Positions 17,552 through 27,651 of a stretch of DNA of 64,000 bases are shown here, piece by piece. The notes below the pieces were generated by a model. It was given only the letters and a program-made list of their open reading frames with translations. It searched no databases and was not told the DNA's origin. A program made the position numbers and the translations under genes. Position 1 is the first letter of the stretch, and every line of letters starts with the position of its first letter. The DNA is taken from the NCBI RefSeq assembly GCF_018219155.1, contig NZ_CP056123.1, positions 744,001 to 808,000 of the forward strand. The letters are read 5' to 3'. The stretch comes from Moritella sp. 24. GTDB lineage: Bacteria > Pseudomonadota > Gammaproteobacteria > Enterobacterales > Moritellaceae.

Positions 17552-18301
17552 GTGTTAATAAAACCTGCACATCATAAGCATGAAATAACAATCCCTCACT
17601 CTTGGAACGATCTTCCAATGGGAGAGTGGCTTGCTAGCCAAATTCAGGCTCGGCTAGATGTTTGGTGTCCTAAAGTATTTGGTTATCATCTACTAAAATT
17701 GGGTTCGCTGAGTGGTGAGCTTAATTGTTTTGGCAGTAGTATACAACATCAGGTCACGGCAACATCAGAACAAGGGATGGGGGGGATATTTGTTGACCCT
17801 GCACATTTGCCTTTTCAGGAAAATTGTATTGATGCTTGTATTCTGACGCAATCATTGGATTTTTCGGCTGATCCGCATCAAGTATTACGTGAGGTTGAGC
17901 GTGTCTTAACCGGTGATGGTTACCTTATTTTAAGTGGCTATAATCCGCTATCACTCTGTGGCATGGTTAAATTGTTTGGTGTGAAACGTAATCATCCCCC
18001 TTGGTCTGGCAGAATGTTCACCCCTGCACGTATTAAAGACTGGCTTGAATTACTCGGTTTTGAAATTGTGCAAGATGATCGATTTGCTTTCACATCTTTT
18101 TTGGGCAAGAAACCATTAACGTGGTGGTCTGAAGGGATTGGTCAAATGCACTTTCCTTCTTTTTCATCGGTCTACTTTATTGTAGCTCGTAAACGACGAG
18201 CACCGATATCACCGGTTAAAAATTGGTGGCAAGTAGCGCGAGCTAAACGTCGTTTTATCCCCACAGGCGCGACCCAGAAATTACCGCATAAGTCATCTTA
18301 G
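17552..18301 (+). CDS. class I SAM-dependent methyltransferase (YafS-like)
   Basis: A 249-residue protein starting at a GTG. The central part, DACILTQSLDFSADPHQVLR then EVERVLTGDGYLILSGYNP, is the post-motif region of class I methyltransferases (acidic loop, strand 4, strand 5). The glycine-rich motif I is poorly conserved. The position next to gloB is that of E. coli yafS. The substrate is unknown. The C-terminal 40 residues are very basic (RKRRAPISP, RAKRRFIP). In E. coli rnhA comes next; here dnaQ follows after about 120 bases. Confidence 0.82.
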   Translation: MLIKPAHHKHEITIPHSWNDLPMGEWLASQIQARLDVWCPKVFGYHLLKLGSLSGELNCFGSSIQHQVTATSEQGMGGIFVDPAHLPFQENCIDACILTQSLDFSADPHQVLREVERVLTGDGYLILSGYNPLSLCGMVKLFGVKRNHPPWSGRMFTPARIKDWLELLGFEIVQDDRFAFTSFLGKKPLTWWSEGIGQMHFPSFSSVYFIVARKRRAPISPVKNWWQVARAKRRFIPTGATQKLPHKSS

Positions 18302-18424
18302 TTTATCTCGCGGTATGTTTATCCTCTCATCTATACTTCCCTAACTGATTTACGCATGTTATCAGGTGAATCGAACGTCAATTCATATTAGAATAGCCAC
18401 AGTTTAATTGAAGTGGTGAAATTT

Positions 18425-19162
18425 ATGTCGTTGGACAATGCAGAGTTAATACAGGGCGCTGGTCGTGTAATCGTTTTTGATACCGAAACAACCGGTATGA
18501 ATATGGGCGCGGGTGGTGTACACATTGGTCATCGCGTGATTGAAATTGGTTGTATTGAATTGATCAATCGCCGTCCTACTGGCCGTACTTACCATGTTTA
18601 TATCAAGCCCGACCGCTTGGTTGATCCTGAAGCGATCGCGGTTCATGGGATCACGGATGAATTCTTGCAAGATAAGCCTGTATTTTCTGCTATCGCTGAT
18701 GAGTTTCTTACCTTCATTAACGGTGCCGAATTGGTGGCTCACAACGCCTCGTTCGATATTAGCTTTATCGACCATGAATTCAGATTACTGAATAAAGGTC
18801 TGCCTGAAACTAAAGAAATCTGCAAGATTACCGATACATTAGCTATCGCGAAGAAACTCTTTCCCGGTAAACGAAATAACTTAGATGTATTATGTAACCG
18901 TTATGGTATCGATAACTCACACCGTACCCTGCATGGTGCATTACTGGATGCCGAGATCTTAGCAGATGTTTATCTGTTTATGACCGGTGGTCAAACTAAA
19001 TTGAATTTATCGCAAGACAGTGCGGGTGATCAAAGTAGTGGTCTTCGTCGACTTGCCGCGACGCGTGCGCCGTTGAAGGTTGTACTCGCGACGAGTGAAG
19101 AATTGAAAGCGCATGATGAGCGACTTGGTATCGTCGGTGATGCTTTGTGGCAAGTACACTAA
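18425..19162 (+). CDS. dnaQ: DNA polymerase III epsilon subunit (proofreading exonuclease)
   Basis: A 245-residue DnaQ with the three DEDDh exonuclease motifs: Exo I VFDTETTGMN (Asp19, Glu21), Exo II NASFDISFIDHE, and Exo III HGALLDAEILADVY with the catalytic His. It proofreads replication within the Pol III core. The C-terminal Pol-III alpha-binding tail is present. Two GTG codons at 18413 and 18416 are in frame, but GGTGA lies six bases before ATG 18425, which also gives the usual length. The next gene begins 14 bases on and is probably cotranscribed. Confidence 0.96.
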   Translation: MSLDNAELIQGAGRVIVFDTETTGMNMGAGGVHIGHRVIEIGCIELINRRPTGRTYHVYIKPDRLVDPEAIAVHGITDEFLQDKPVFSAIADEFLTFINGAELVAHNASFDISFIDHEFRLLNKGLPETKEICKITDTLAIAKKLFPGKRNNLDVLCNRYGIDNSHRTLHGALLDAEILADVYLFMTGGQTKLNLSQDSAGDQSSGLRRLAATRAPLKVVLATSEELKAHDERLGIVGDALWQVH

Positions 19163-19176
19163 AATAAAGGAAACGT

Positions 19177-20511
19177 ATGCGTAATATAGGGTTATTATTA
19201 GCATTTATTTTTGCTGTAACGATGAGTGCTTTTAGTACCGCCCAAAGTGTTTATCAAACGAGTGATATTCCCTTGTTAGATAATCGCTTTCGTGTTGATT
19301 ATGGCATTGAAAAAATAACATTTATTATTGCGCGAGCACGTTTTTCTAAAGCAGTGATCTTAGTTCGTCCTGATGGTAGCAAGGTCTATGTTTGGGATAA
19401 ATCAGAGCAAGTTCATTGGATTGAAGGTGAAGAAAATGACATTATCACCATCGATGATCCGATGCCTGGACCTTGGCAGGCGTTAGGCAAGATCCAAGGT
19501 GATAATCGGATTCAGATATTATCTGATGTTCAGCTGCAAGTTGACCGTTTGCCTATTCAACTTTACAGTGGGGAGCGTTTAAAGGTAAGTGGTGCGTTAT
19601 TACATTTGAAGAAACGTTTAAACGAATCCTACTTACGAGACACTGAACTGATTATGACTGCTTATGGTTATAATCGTACCGAAGACGAAAATTTTAATTT
19701 CATTTCTCAAGAACTGGCTAAATTTAATGATGAAGGGATGTTTTATGATGAGATCCCTGAAGATGGTCTGTTTACGACGTATTTAAAACTTGATTTAGCC
19801 ACTGGTAAATATAAGTTCGAAGTTGCGGTAAACAATCACGCGTTTACGCGCAGCTTTAATCAAGATGTAGTCATCTTTCCTCGCCCAATAAAAACACAAA
19901 TGTTACCTCTGTTATTCGATGCTGAGCCTAAGTTAAAAGTAACTGTCGATATCGAGGAGCTAAAGTCAGAGAGTGTCGTGATTAAAGGTCGCTTAGCGTC
20001 CGTTAACGGTGGTCCAAGCAGTGACTTTATCATTTATGGTGAACCAGATACGGCTGAACTGATTCATACATTTGAGCGACCTGAGCATATTGGTAGTTAT
20101 AATATCGAATTAGCGTTGTTTGCTACAACAAAAGCAGGGCGTGAAATTACAATTAATATGTCTCCGGAAGCCTTTGTCATTCCCCGACCTATCACTATCG
20201 ACAGCTCATTAATACCTGCTCCTATTGCATCTCAGGCTGAGCCGACAATTGAAGCTGTTAGCGACGACTCTGAAATTGAGTGGAATATATTATTGTGGGT
20301 TGTCGGGGGGTTATTAACGACTCTCATCGTTGCAGTCGCGATTTTATTTAGTATTAAATTTTGGCAAAAGCGTAAATTTGAAAAAGTAATCGCTAATCAA
20401 TTGAACAGCGACGAGATAACCGCTAGTGATGATACGGCTAAAGAGCCGAAAGGAATGAGTGGAGATCTTGATATGTTGACCGATCTGGATTTGAATTCAC
20501 TTGATAAATAG
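19177..20511 (+). CDS. TIGR03503-family membrane-anchored protein
   Basis: A 444-residue protein with a signal peptide (about 1-22, ending STAQ), a long exported domain rich in beta strands, and one transmembrane segment at about residues 370-392 (NILLWVVGGLLTTLIVAVAI). The last 50 residues are cytoplasmic and acidic. The N-terminal domain (FRVDYGIEKITFIIARARFS, then VILVRPDGSKVYVW) is what I recall of TIGR03503, a family of Shewanella and Vibrio relatives with no known function. The topology suits an envelope sensor or adhesive. It follows dnaQ by 14 bases. Confidence 0.7.
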   Translation: MRNIGLLLAFIFAVTMSAFSTAQSVYQTSDIPLLDNRFRVDYGIEKITFIIARARFSKAVILVRPDGSKVYVWDKSEQVHWIEGEENDIITIDDPMPGPWQALGKIQGDNRIQILSDVQLQVDRLPIQLYSGERLKVSGALLHLKKRLNESYLRDTELIMTAYGYNRTEDENFNFISQELAKFNDEGMFYDEIPEDGLFTTYLKLDLATGKYKFEVAVNNHAFTRSFNQDVVIFPRPIKTQMLPLLFDAEPKLKVTVDIEELKSESVVIKGRLASVNGGPSSDFIIYGEPDTAELIHTFERPEHIGSYNIELALFATTKAGREITINMSPEAFVIPRPITIDSSLIPAPIASQAEPTIEAVSDDSEIEWNILLWVVGGLLTTLIVAVAILFSIKFWQKRKFEKVIANQLNSDEITASDDTAKEPKGMSGDLDMLTDLDLNSLDK

Positions 20512-20727
20512 TTTGAAACGTAACCAATTAGAAAGTGAGTTCAATTAACAGAAAATAAGGGACGTATTTAATAATTCTTTCGCGATTAATACTTGTTTAA
20601 AAAATGTAATGCAATTAAAGTCAATGTTAATAAGGTAGTCTTTGTTTTAGAAGGTTATCAGCTGACTAGCTCTCTGCTTAGATAGTCAAATTTTAATAGT
20701 CAATTTCTCAAATTAAGGTTAAAAATT

Positions 20728-21153
20728 ATGGCGATTCAACGCACTTTTTCTATTGTTAAGCCTGATGCAGTAAGAAAAAATTTAATCGGTGCTATTTACT
20801 CTCGTATTGAAGCTTGTGGTTTAAGTGTAGTGGGAGCAAAAATGCTTCACCTTACTCGTGAACAAGCGGAAGGTTTTTATGCTGAGCATGAAGGCAAAGT
20901 ATTTTTCGAACCTCTAATGGAATTCATGACGTCTGGTCCAATCATGGTTCAAGTATTAGAAGGTGAAAATGCGATCACTTTCTACCGTGAATTAATGGGT
21001 ACAACGAATCCAGAAAACGCAGCAGCGGGTACGTTACGTTGCGATTATGCTGAAAGCATGCGTTTCAATGCTGTTCATGGTTCTGATAGCGAAGAATCAG
21101 CAGCACGTGAAATAGCTTACTTCTTTACTGAAAATGAAGTTTGCTCACGCTAA
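20728..21153 (+). CDS. ndk: nucleoside diphosphate kinase
   Basis: A 141-residue Ndk. The phosphate-accepting His117 is in FNAVHGSDS, and the N-terminal ERTFS-like start [18 protein letters not shown] is present. It moves the gamma phosphate from ATP to other NDPs to balance NTP and dNTP pools. It begins the block ndk-rlmN-pilW-rodZ-ispG-hisS-yfgM-bamB-der, the same as in E. coli, but a 346-base gap with a terminator-like hairpin separates it from rlmN. Confidence 0.97.
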   Translation: MAIQRTFSIVKPDAVRKNLIGAIYSRIEACGLSVVGAKMLHLTREQAEGFYAEHEGKVFFEPLMEFMTSGPIMVQVLEGENAITFYRELMGTTNPENAAAGTLRCDYAESMRFNAVHGSDSEESAAREIAYFFTENEVCSR

Positions 21154-21499
21154 TCCTATTGTTTATCGGGTAGTAAAGAGATCACACATCTAGGTATGAT
21201 TGATTTACTGCCCGTCTTCTATTTTACCTCCTCCATTAAATTCTTATATATTTCGTCTATAACACCTTAATCCTCTGTTATTCAGCCTTATTCTCGATTA
21301 TTGAATATGATGGCTAATAAATTATTTTGTTTAATTCGGCTAATGCGCTAGCGTCAAGGCGTTAAACTTTGTACAATCCCGCGCCCTGAAACCTCAATTT
21401 TAGCATCGTCTTTTTTATCCAACTATGTTCAAAATAGTGTTTAAAATTGAGTCTTAAATTGTTTCAAACCGAATAAAATACATTACAGAGGCTCACTTC
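21154..21499. other. gene-free region between ndk and rlmN
   Basis: These 346 bases start with the ndk terminator hairpin. The remainder should carry the rlmN promoter. I see no ORF with a ribosome site and no RNA gene. Confidence 0.4.
21167..21226 (+). terminator. probable terminator of ndk
   Basis: Eleven-bp stem with one G-U pair: CGGGTAGTAAA (21167-21177) / TTTACTGCCCG (21204-21214), a 26-base loop, then the T-rich TCTTCTATTTT. Confidence 0.6.
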
Positions 21500-22615
21500 A
21501 TGAGTAATAAAAAGATTAATCTATTAGACTTTGATCGCAACGCTATGCGCCAATATTTTTCAGACATTGGTGAAAAACCATTCCGTGCCGATCAAGTGAT
21601 GAAATGGATTTATCATGAAGGTTGTGATGACATCAATGAAATGACTAACTTAAATAAGAAGTTACGTGAAAAATTATTGCGCGAAACTGTTATTGAAGCA
21701 CCTGAAATTAGTCAAGAACAACGCAGTGCTGACGGCACAATTAAATGGGCATTAAAAGTTGATGGCCAAGAATATGAAACGGTTTATATTCCTGATGGTG
21801 ACCGTGCGACACTTTGTGTATCGTCACAAGTTGGTTGTGCACTAGAATGTACATTCTGCTCGACAGCACAGCAAGGCTTTAACCGTAACTTACGTGTATC
21901 TGAGATCATTGGTCAGGTATGGCGTGCAACACAAGTTATTGGTTTCAACAACAAGAAACGTGCGATCACTAACGTTGTAATGATGGGAATGGGCGAGCCT
22001 CTACTTAACATGACAAACTTGGTACCTGCGTTAAACTTGATGCTAGATGATTACGGTTTTGGTCTATCAAAACGTCGCGTAACAGTATCTACTTCTGGCG
22101 TTGTACCTGCACTGGACAAACTAGGTGATTTAATCGATGTGGCACTAGCTGTATCACTACACGCGCCAAATGATGAACTACGTGACGAAATTGTACCGAT
22201 CAATAAAAAGTATAATATTGAAACCTTGTTATCATCTGTTAAGACCTACATTAGCAAATCAAATGCCAACCGTCAGAAAGTAACAATCGAGTATGTACTA
22301 CTTGATCATGTTAATGATTCAACGGATCAGGCACACGAATTAGCGCATTTATTAAAAGATACACCGTGTAAAATCAACTTGATTCCATTCAACCCTTTCC
22401 CGGGTAGTGACTATGGTAAGCCAAGTAATAGCCGTATTGATCGCTTCAATAAAGTACTGATGACTTACGAAAATACAGTAACAATTCGTAAAACACGTGG
22501 CGATGATATTGATGCTGCTTGCGGTCAATTAGCGGGTGATGTAATCGACAGAACGAAGAGAACATTAAAAAAACGGATGCAAGGCGAAGAGATTTCAGTC
22601 AAAATGAGTGATTAA
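21500..22615 (+). CDS. rlmN: 23S rRNA A2503 / tRNA A37 C2-methyltransferase
   Basis: A 371-residue radical SAM enzyme. The CxxxCxxC cluster is Cys113, Cys117 and Cys120 in [10 protein letters not shown], followed by [10 protein letters not shown]. The C-terminal [13 protein letters not shown] carries the methyl-bearing catalytic Cys. RlmN methylates C2 of A2503 in 23S rRNA and A37 of some tRNAs. Its Fe-S cluster ties it to the isc operon later in the window. The stop is 25 bases before pilW. Confidence 0.96.
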   Translation: MSNKKINLLDFDRNAMRQYFSDIGEKPFRADQVMKWIYHEGCDDINEMTNLNKKLREKLLRETVIEAPEISQEQRSADGTIKWALKVDGQEYETVYIPDGDRATLCVSSQVGCALECTFCSTAQQGFNRNLRVSEIIGQVWRATQVIGFNNKKRAITNVVMMGMGEPLLNMTNLVPALNLMLDDYGFGLSKRRVTVSTSGVVPALDKLGDLIDVALAVSLHAPNDELRDEIVPINKKYNIETLLSSVKTYISKSNANRQKVTIEYVLLDHVNDSTDQAHELAHLLKDTPCKINLIPFNPFPGSDYGKPSNSRIDRFNKVLMTYENTVTIRKTRGDDIDAACGQLAGDVIDRTKRTLKKRMQGEEISVKMSD

Positions 22616-22640
22616 CACATTTGACTAGATGGATTTAGGC

Positions 22641-23411
22641 ATGAAACGTTTCGCTGTAGTAGGATTAATAGTAACAGCACTGGCAGGGTGTAGCTCACAG
22701 AGTTACATTGAAACCAGTGCTGGTTTGAGTGACAACTCGGTTGATATCACTGCAGCGGCAAGAAGCCGTTTAACCTTAGCACTAAAGTATATTGAAATTG
22801 AAAACTATCAAGAAGCAAAAGTGAATCTTGATAGAGCTGTGCGTTATACACCTAACGATGCAGATGTTTATTTAGCGTATGCGTATTACTATCAGAAAGT
22901 AAAAGAGCATGCACAAGCTGAAAAAGCCTATCTACAGGCGCTTGAACTTGCACCAAATGATGGTAACATCCATAATAACTTTGGTGTATTCCTATGTGGA
23001 ATAGCTCGATATCATGAAGCTGAGGCTGAGTTTTTAGCTGCAATCTCGTCACCAAGTTATAATCAAATTGCAAATAGTTATGAAAATGCGGGCCAGTGTG
23101 CGCTTGAAAATGGCGAAAAGTCACAGGCGTTAACATATTTACAATCATCTCTCGCATATGCACCGCAAAATTTAGACGTACGGTTATCTATTGCTGAATT
23201 ACACTATAAATTGGCCGATTACGCGGCGGCTAAACAGCAATTAATGAAATATGAGTCAGCCACTAAGGCAACCGCACGCAGTCTTTGGTTGGGTTTTAAT
23301 ATTGCGGATAAACAACATAGTTCAGCGGTCGCTGAAGTATATAGTCGTCAATTATTAGCTCAATTTCCGTTAGCGATCCAAACACAAAAATATATTACAA
23401 ATGACTATTGA
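22641..23411 (+). CDS. pilW: type IV pilus biogenesis/stability lipoprotein PilW
   Basis: From ATG 22641 the protein is 256 residues and starts with a lipoprotein signal MKRFAVVGLIVTALAGC. An in-frame ATG at 22629 would spoil the signal. It then shows tetratricopeptide repeats: SRLTLALKYIEIENYQEAKV, AYLALELAPNDGNIHNNFGV-type units and SLAYAPQNLDVRLSIAELHY. PilW (PilF) stabilises the type IV pilus secretin in the outer membrane. The gene overlaps rodZ by 11 bases, so translation is probably coupled. Confidence 0.9.
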   Translation: MKRFAVVGLIVTALAGCSSQSYIETSAGLSDNSVDITAAARSRLTLALKYIEIENYQEAKVNLDRAVRYTPNDADVYLAYAYYYQKVKEHAQAEKAYLQALELAPNDGNIHNNFGVFLCGIARYHEAEAEFLAAISSPSYNQIANSYENAGQCALENGEKSQALTYLQSSLAYAPQNLDVRLSIAELHYKLADYAAAKQQLMKYESATKATARSLWLGFNIADKQHSSAVAEVYSRQLLAQFPLAIQTQKYITNDY

Positions 23412-24399
23412 TTTAGAAACCTTAAAAGATGCAGATAAACCTGCTGATCTGCAAGATAATATCGAAGTAATAACTGCAGGGCAGATATTACAAGATGCGC
23501 GTGTTGCATTAGGTATTAGCGTAAAGCAAGTCAGTGACAATATTAATCTAAAACTATCCGTTATTCGCAACATTGAAGAAGCTGTTGCTGATAAAGATAT
23601 CTCACCAACCTTCATGCGTGGCTACATTCGTTGCTATGCCCGTTATCTAAAGATCGATGAAGACGAAGTACTCCGTGCATATGACTGTCAAAACGTAGCA
23701 TGTGAGCAACAAGCCGAATTACAAAGCTTTTCTAAACGAACAAAATTAGAAGCACATGATAACCGCCTCATGTTAGTGAGTTATGGCATCGTTGGTTTTA
23801 TGCTTATCGTATTCTTAATTTGGGGATTACGCGGCGATGAAGTTGAGGTTGTTGTACCTGTTCCTGAACCAAGCCCAATTGAAACTGTTGTATCAACAGA
23901 CGCTGTCGTCAAAGATGATGTCGTTGTTCCAATGACTGAAAATCTGGACATTGCTACTGATACTGCTACCGATACAGTAATCGTATCGCCAACTTCAGTA
24001 TCTGAACAGCCTACAGAATTACCTGAACAAGCAATGGCTATCACGCCTATTGTAACGCCAATTGTTGAACTTGAATCGCCAATTGCAGCGAATCTTGAAG
24101 AGCCTACGGTGAACGTTGTAAAAAAACGAGAGGAGAGTCCAGCGGATAATCCTAACCAAGCGTTATTATTAATGTTTACAGGTGATTGCTGGATACAGAT
24201 TAAAGACAGTGATGGAAAAACATTATTGACTGGTGTTAAAAAAGCCGGTCAGACAGTTACATTACAGGGTTTAGCACCATTGTCAGTAAAACTCGGCGCG
24301 CCAGAGCAAGTTACAATGAGTTATGCCGGTGAACCAGTCGATCTATCTACCTTTAGAAAAGGTCGACTTGCTAAATTTAAATTACCTTTTAAAGCTTAA
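23401..24399 (+). CDS. rodZ: cytoskeletal protein RodZ
   Basis: A 332-residue bitopic protein. The N-terminal helix-turn-helix (GQILQDARVALGISVKQVSD ... FMRGYIRCYARYL) is the MreB-binding cytoplasmic domain, at about residues 27-95. A transmembrane helix follows at about 126-142 (LVSYGIVGFMLIVFLIWGL). A Pro/Thr/Val-rich linker comes next, then a periplasmic DUF4115 domain (about 255-332, LLLMFTGDCWIQIKDSDGKT). It couples MreB filaments to the wall-synthesis machine and sets rod shape. It overlaps pilW and is 16 bases before ispG. Confidence 0.93.
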   Translation: MTIDLETLKDADKPADLQDNIEVITAGQILQDARVALGISVKQVSDNINLKLSVIRNIEEAVADKDISPTFMRGYIRCYARYLKIDEDEVLRAYDCQNVACEQQAELQSFSKRTKLEAHDNRLMLVSYGIVGFMLIVFLIWGLRGDEVEVVVPVPEPSPIETVVSTDAVVKDDVVVPMTENLDIATDTATDTVIVSPTSVSEQPTELPEQAMAITPIVTPIVELESPIAANLEEPTVNVVKKREESPADNPNQALLLMFTGDCWIQIKDSDGKTLLTGVKKAGQTVTLQGLAPLSVKLGAPEQVTMSYAGEPVDLSTFRKGRLAKFKLPFKA

Positions 24400-24415
24400 T
24401 TAACGAGTTATATAT

Positions 24416-25534
24416 ATGCACCAGGAAAGCCCAATTATTCGCCGCCAATCAAAACAAATTATGGTTGGTAATGTGCCTGTCGGCGGCAATGCGCCGATTG
24501 CTGTACAGTCAATGACAAATACGTTGACGACGGATGTTGCTGCAACCGTTGCTCAAATTAAAGCATTAGAAGCCGTTGGCGCTGATATTGTTCGTGTTTC
24601 TGTACCGACGATGGATGCAGCTGAAGCATTTAAATTGATTAAACAGCAAGTAGATGTACCGTTGGTTGCTGATATCCATTTTGACTACCGTATCGCACTT
24701 AAAGTGGCAGAATATGGTGTGGATTGTTTACGTATTAATCCAGGCAATATTGGTAATGAAAGCCGTATTCGTTCTGTTGTTGATTGCGCTAAAGATATGA
24801 ATATTCCTATTCGTATTGGTGTAAACGGTGGCTCGTTAGAACGAGAGATCCAAGAGAAATATGGTGAACCAACACCTGCTGCACTTGTTGAATCAGCAAT
24901 GCGCCACGTTGATATTCTTGACCGTTTGAACTTTGATCAGTTTAAAGTTAGCGTAAAAGCATCGGATGTATTTCTTGCTGTCGAATCTTATCGTCAATTA
25001 GCAAAGAGAATCGAGCAACCGCTACATTTAGGTATTACTGAAGCCGGTGGTTTCAGAAGTGGTGCGGTTAAGTCATCGGTTGGTCTTGGTATGCTATTAG
25101 CTGAAGGTATTGGTGATACGTTACGTATTTCACTTGCAGCAGATCCAGTTGAAGAAATTCGTGTTGGTTTTGATATTCTTAAATCACTGCGTATCCGTAG
25201 TCGTGGTATTAACTTTATTGCTTGTCCTACTTGCTCACGTCAAGAGTTTGATGTTATCAGCACTGTTAATGCACTTGAAGAGCGTTTAGAAGATATTATT
25301 ACACCAATGGACGTATCTATCATCGGTTGTGTCGTGAATGGCCCAGGCGAAGCTGAAGTATCACAGATTGGTGTAACTGGCGGTAGTAATAAGAGCGGTT
25401 ATTACTTAGATGGCAAACGTCAAAAAGAACGTTTTGATAATAACGACATGATCGATCAGTTAGAGGCTAAAATTCGAGCGAAAGCAGCGATGATGGCACC
25501 TGAAAATATCATCGTAACAGACGCAGAATCGTAA
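24416..25534 (+). CDS. ispG: 4-hydroxy-3-methylbut-2-enyl diphosphate synthase
   Basis: A 372-residue IspG (GcpE). It starts with the PIRRR-like [20 protein letters not shown] and has the [13 protein letters not shown] motif, and the [4Fe-4S] ligands in FIACPTCSR and [10 protein letters not shown]. It reduces MEcPP to HMBPP in the MEP route of isoprenoid synthesis. The cluster comes from the ISC system. The stop is followed by a stem-loop and a separate promoter for hisS. Confidence 0.97.
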   Translation: MHQESPIIRRQSKQIMVGNVPVGGNAPIAVQSMTNTLTTDVAATVAQIKALEAVGADIVRVSVPTMDAAEAFKLIKQQVDVPLVADIHFDYRIALKVAEYGVDCLRINPGNIGNESRIRSVVDCAKDMNIPIRIGVNGGSLEREIQEKYGEPTPAALVESAMRHVDILDRLNFDQFKVSVKASDVFLAVESYRQLAKRIEQPLHLGITEAGGFRSGAVKSSVGLGMLLAEGIGDTLRISLAADPVEEIRVGFDILKSLRIRSRGINFIACPTCSRQEFDVISTVNALEERLEDIITPMDVSIIGCVVNGPGEAEVSQIGVTGGSNKSGYYLDGKRQKERFDNNDMIDQLEAKIRAKAAMMAPENIIVTDAES

Positions 25535-25543
25535 TTTTACCGT

Positions 25544-25594
25544 AAAGGTGTTGGAATTAGGATAAATATCCTACTAACACCTTTGAATATTTTA
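25544..25594 (+). terminator. stem-loop after ispG
   Basis: Outer arms AAAGGTGTT (25544-25552) / AACACCTTT (25576-25584) enclose an inner hairpin AGGATA/TATCCT. The downstream bases (GAATATTTTA) are only partly T-rich, so it may attenuate rather than fully end transcription. Confidence 0.55.
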
Positions 25595-25619
25595 CCTCGA
25601 CGTAGAAACTCCTTATAAT
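25591..25619 (+). promoter_or_regulatory. candidate hisS promoter
   Basis: -35 TTTACC at 25591-25596 and perfect -10 TATAAT at 25614-25619, spacing 17, about 40 bases before the hisS start. Confidence 0.6.
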
Positions 25620-25657
25620 CTGGGGTTATATGTCTTTTTTAATTTTCGAGAGTGACC

Positions 25658-26938
25658 GTGGCTAAACCAATCCAAGCAATTCGTGGCATGAATGATTGCT
25701 TACCAGAACAAACGCCGGTATGGCAAAAAGTAGAATCAGTATTACGTGATACTGTTGCAGCCTATGGCTACTCTGAAATCCGTATGCCAATCGTTGAATC
25801 TACGCATTTATTTAAGCGCGCGATCGGTGAAGTAACAGACGTTGTTGAAAAAGAAATGTACACGTTTGATGACCGTAACGGTGACAGCCTTACACTACGT
25901 CCTGAAGGCACTGCGTCAACAGTACGTGCTGGTATTCAAAATGGTTTGTTATATAACCAAGAACGTCGTATGTGGTACATCGGACCAATGTTCCGTCATG
26001 AGCGCCCACAAAAAGGACGTTATCGTCAATTCCACCAGTTTGGTGTGGAAATTTTTGGCCTTAAAGGTGCAGATACTGATGCAGAAGTTATTTTATTAAC
26101 AGCGCGTCTGTGGAAACTACTTGGTATCGACCAGCATGTGACATTACAGCTGAACTCACTGGGTTCTTCAGAAGAGCGTATTGCGCATAAGGAAGCACTA
26201 ATTAGCTTCTTAGAAGGCTTTAAAGAAGATCTTGATGAAGAAAGCCAACGTCGTATGTACACGAACCCATTACGTGTACTAGACAGCAAGAATCCAAATG
26301 TACAAGCATTGCTTACAGATGCACCAAGCTTAGCTGATTACTACGGTGAAGAAACTAAAGCGCATTTTGATGGTCTATGTAAGATGTTAGATAGCGCAGG
26401 CGTTAAATATCAAATCAATGATCGTTTAGTTCGCGGCCTTGATTATTATAACTACACTGTATTTGAGTGGGTTACTGAAAGCCTAGGCGCACAGGGTACT
26501 GTGTGTGGTGGCGGTCGTTATGATGGCTTAGTAGAGCAACTTGGTGGCAAAGCGACACCTGCTGTTGGCTTTGCTTTGGGCATTGAACGTCTTGTATTAT
26601 TATTAGAAACATTAGAGCTGACAGCGGATATCGCTGGCGCTGTTGATGTTTATATCGCAGCATTAGGCGAAGGCGCTGATGTACACGGTATGTTATTAGC
26701 GGAGCAGTTACGCGATCAAATGCCAACTGCAAAAGTAATGATGCATAACGGCGGCGGTAACTTTAAGAAACAACTTAAACGAGCTGACCAAAATGGCGCG
26801 AAAGTAGCTCTTATTTTGGGTGGCGATGAAATCGAAAACAAACAAGTGACTGTGAAAGACCTGACTGGTAAAACAGAACAGCAAACCATTGCAGTGACAG
26901 AGTTAGTCAATAAATTAACAACGCTATTAAACAAGTAA
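25658..26938 (+). CDS. hisS: histidyl-tRNA synthetase
   Basis: A class II synthetase, 426 residues from the GTG at 25658, which gives the usual start [16 protein letters not shown]. An in-frame GTG six bases upstream is possible; AGAG before the second one favours it. Motif 2 is seen in [20 protein letters not shown], the histidine-specific signature in [16 protein letters not shown], and motif 3 in [17 protein letters not shown]. The C-terminal anticodon-binding domain is complete. It charges tRNA-His. Confidence 0.97.
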   Translation: MAKPIQAIRGMNDCLPEQTPVWQKVESVLRDTVAAYGYSEIRMPIVESTHLFKRAIGEVTDVVEKEMYTFDDRNGDSLTLRPEGTASTVRAGIQNGLLYNQERRMWYIGPMFRHERPQKGRYRQFHQFGVEIFGLKGADTDAEVILLTARLWKLLGIDQHVTLQLNSLGSSEERIAHKEALISFLEGFKEDLDEESQRRMYTNPLRVLDSKNPNVQALLTDAPSLADYYGEETKAHFDGLCKMLDSAGVKYQINDRLVRGLDYYNYTVFEWVTESLGAQGTVCGGGRYDGLVEQLGGKATPAVGFALGIERLVLLLETLELTADIAGAVDVYIAALGEGADVHGMLLAEQLRDQMPTAKVMMHNGGGNFKKQLKRADQNGAKVALILGGDEIENKQVTVKDLTGKTEQQTIAVTELVNKLTTLLNK

Positions 26939-26979
26939 AATAATACTGTTTAGTTGTGTTTAAAAATTAAGGGTGAGAC

Positions 26980-27651
26980 GTGGAAGGTTACGCTACTGAA
27001 GAACAACAAGTTGAAGCGCTGAAGTCATGGTGGAAATCCAATGGTAATGCGGTTATTTTTGGTACTGTGCTAGGCCTAGCAGGTTTAGTTGGTTTTCGTT
27101 ATTACAACGATAGCCAGTTAACAGGACAAGAAGAACTATCAGCTGCTTATGATACTGTTGTGACTGAATTATCTGAAAATGGACTTGCGGCGAAGGCGAC
27201 AACTCAGATGTTTATTGATGCAAACAGTGGTAATGCTTATGCAACATTAACAGCATTACAGCTTGCAGCTGAAGCCGTTAAAAAACAAGATTATGCTGAA
27301 GCTGAGAAACAACTTAGCTGGGTAGCGAATAGCAGTAATCAAGCAAGTATCTTGCCGATTGCTAATCTTCGTCTAGCACGTGTTCAAGCGCAATTAGAAA
27401 ACTTTGATGCAGCATTAGCGACTCTTGAAAAAGTAACACTTGATACATTCGCGAGTAAAACAGCGGAAATCAAAGGTGATATTTATGTTCAACAAGGCGA
27501 TTTAAACGCAGCGCGTAGTGCTTATGAAGCTGCGTTAGCAGGTGTTGGTGCAAATACACAGTTATTACAATTAAAACTGAATGACCTTGCTGTTGCTGAC
27601 GTTGCAGATGATCTAGATGCTGCGATTGCAGGTGACTTGAATGGCCAATAA
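26980..27651 (+). CDS. yfgM: YfgM, ancillary SecYEG/periplasmic chaperone-network protein
   Basis: A 223-residue protein starting at a GTG with GGTGAG upstream. The cytoplasmic start EGYATEEQQVEALKSWWKSN precedes a transmembrane helix (NAVIFGTVLGLAGLVGFRYY, residues about 23-42). The periplasmic part has helical repeats of the UPF0070 type. YfgM associates with the SecYEG translocon and PpiD. It lies between hisS and bamB as in E. coli and overlaps bamB by 11 bases. Confidence 0.9.
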   Translation: MEGYATEEQQVEALKSWWKSNGNAVIFGTVLGLAGLVGFRYYNDSQLTGQEELSAAYDTVVTELSENGLAAKATTQMFIDANSGNAYATLTALQLAAEAVKKQDYAEAEKQLSWVANSSNQASILPIANLRLARVQAQLENFDAALATLEKVTLDTFASKTAEIKGDIYVQQGDLNAARSAYEAALAGVGANTQLLQLKLNDLAVADVADDLDAAIAGDLNGQ

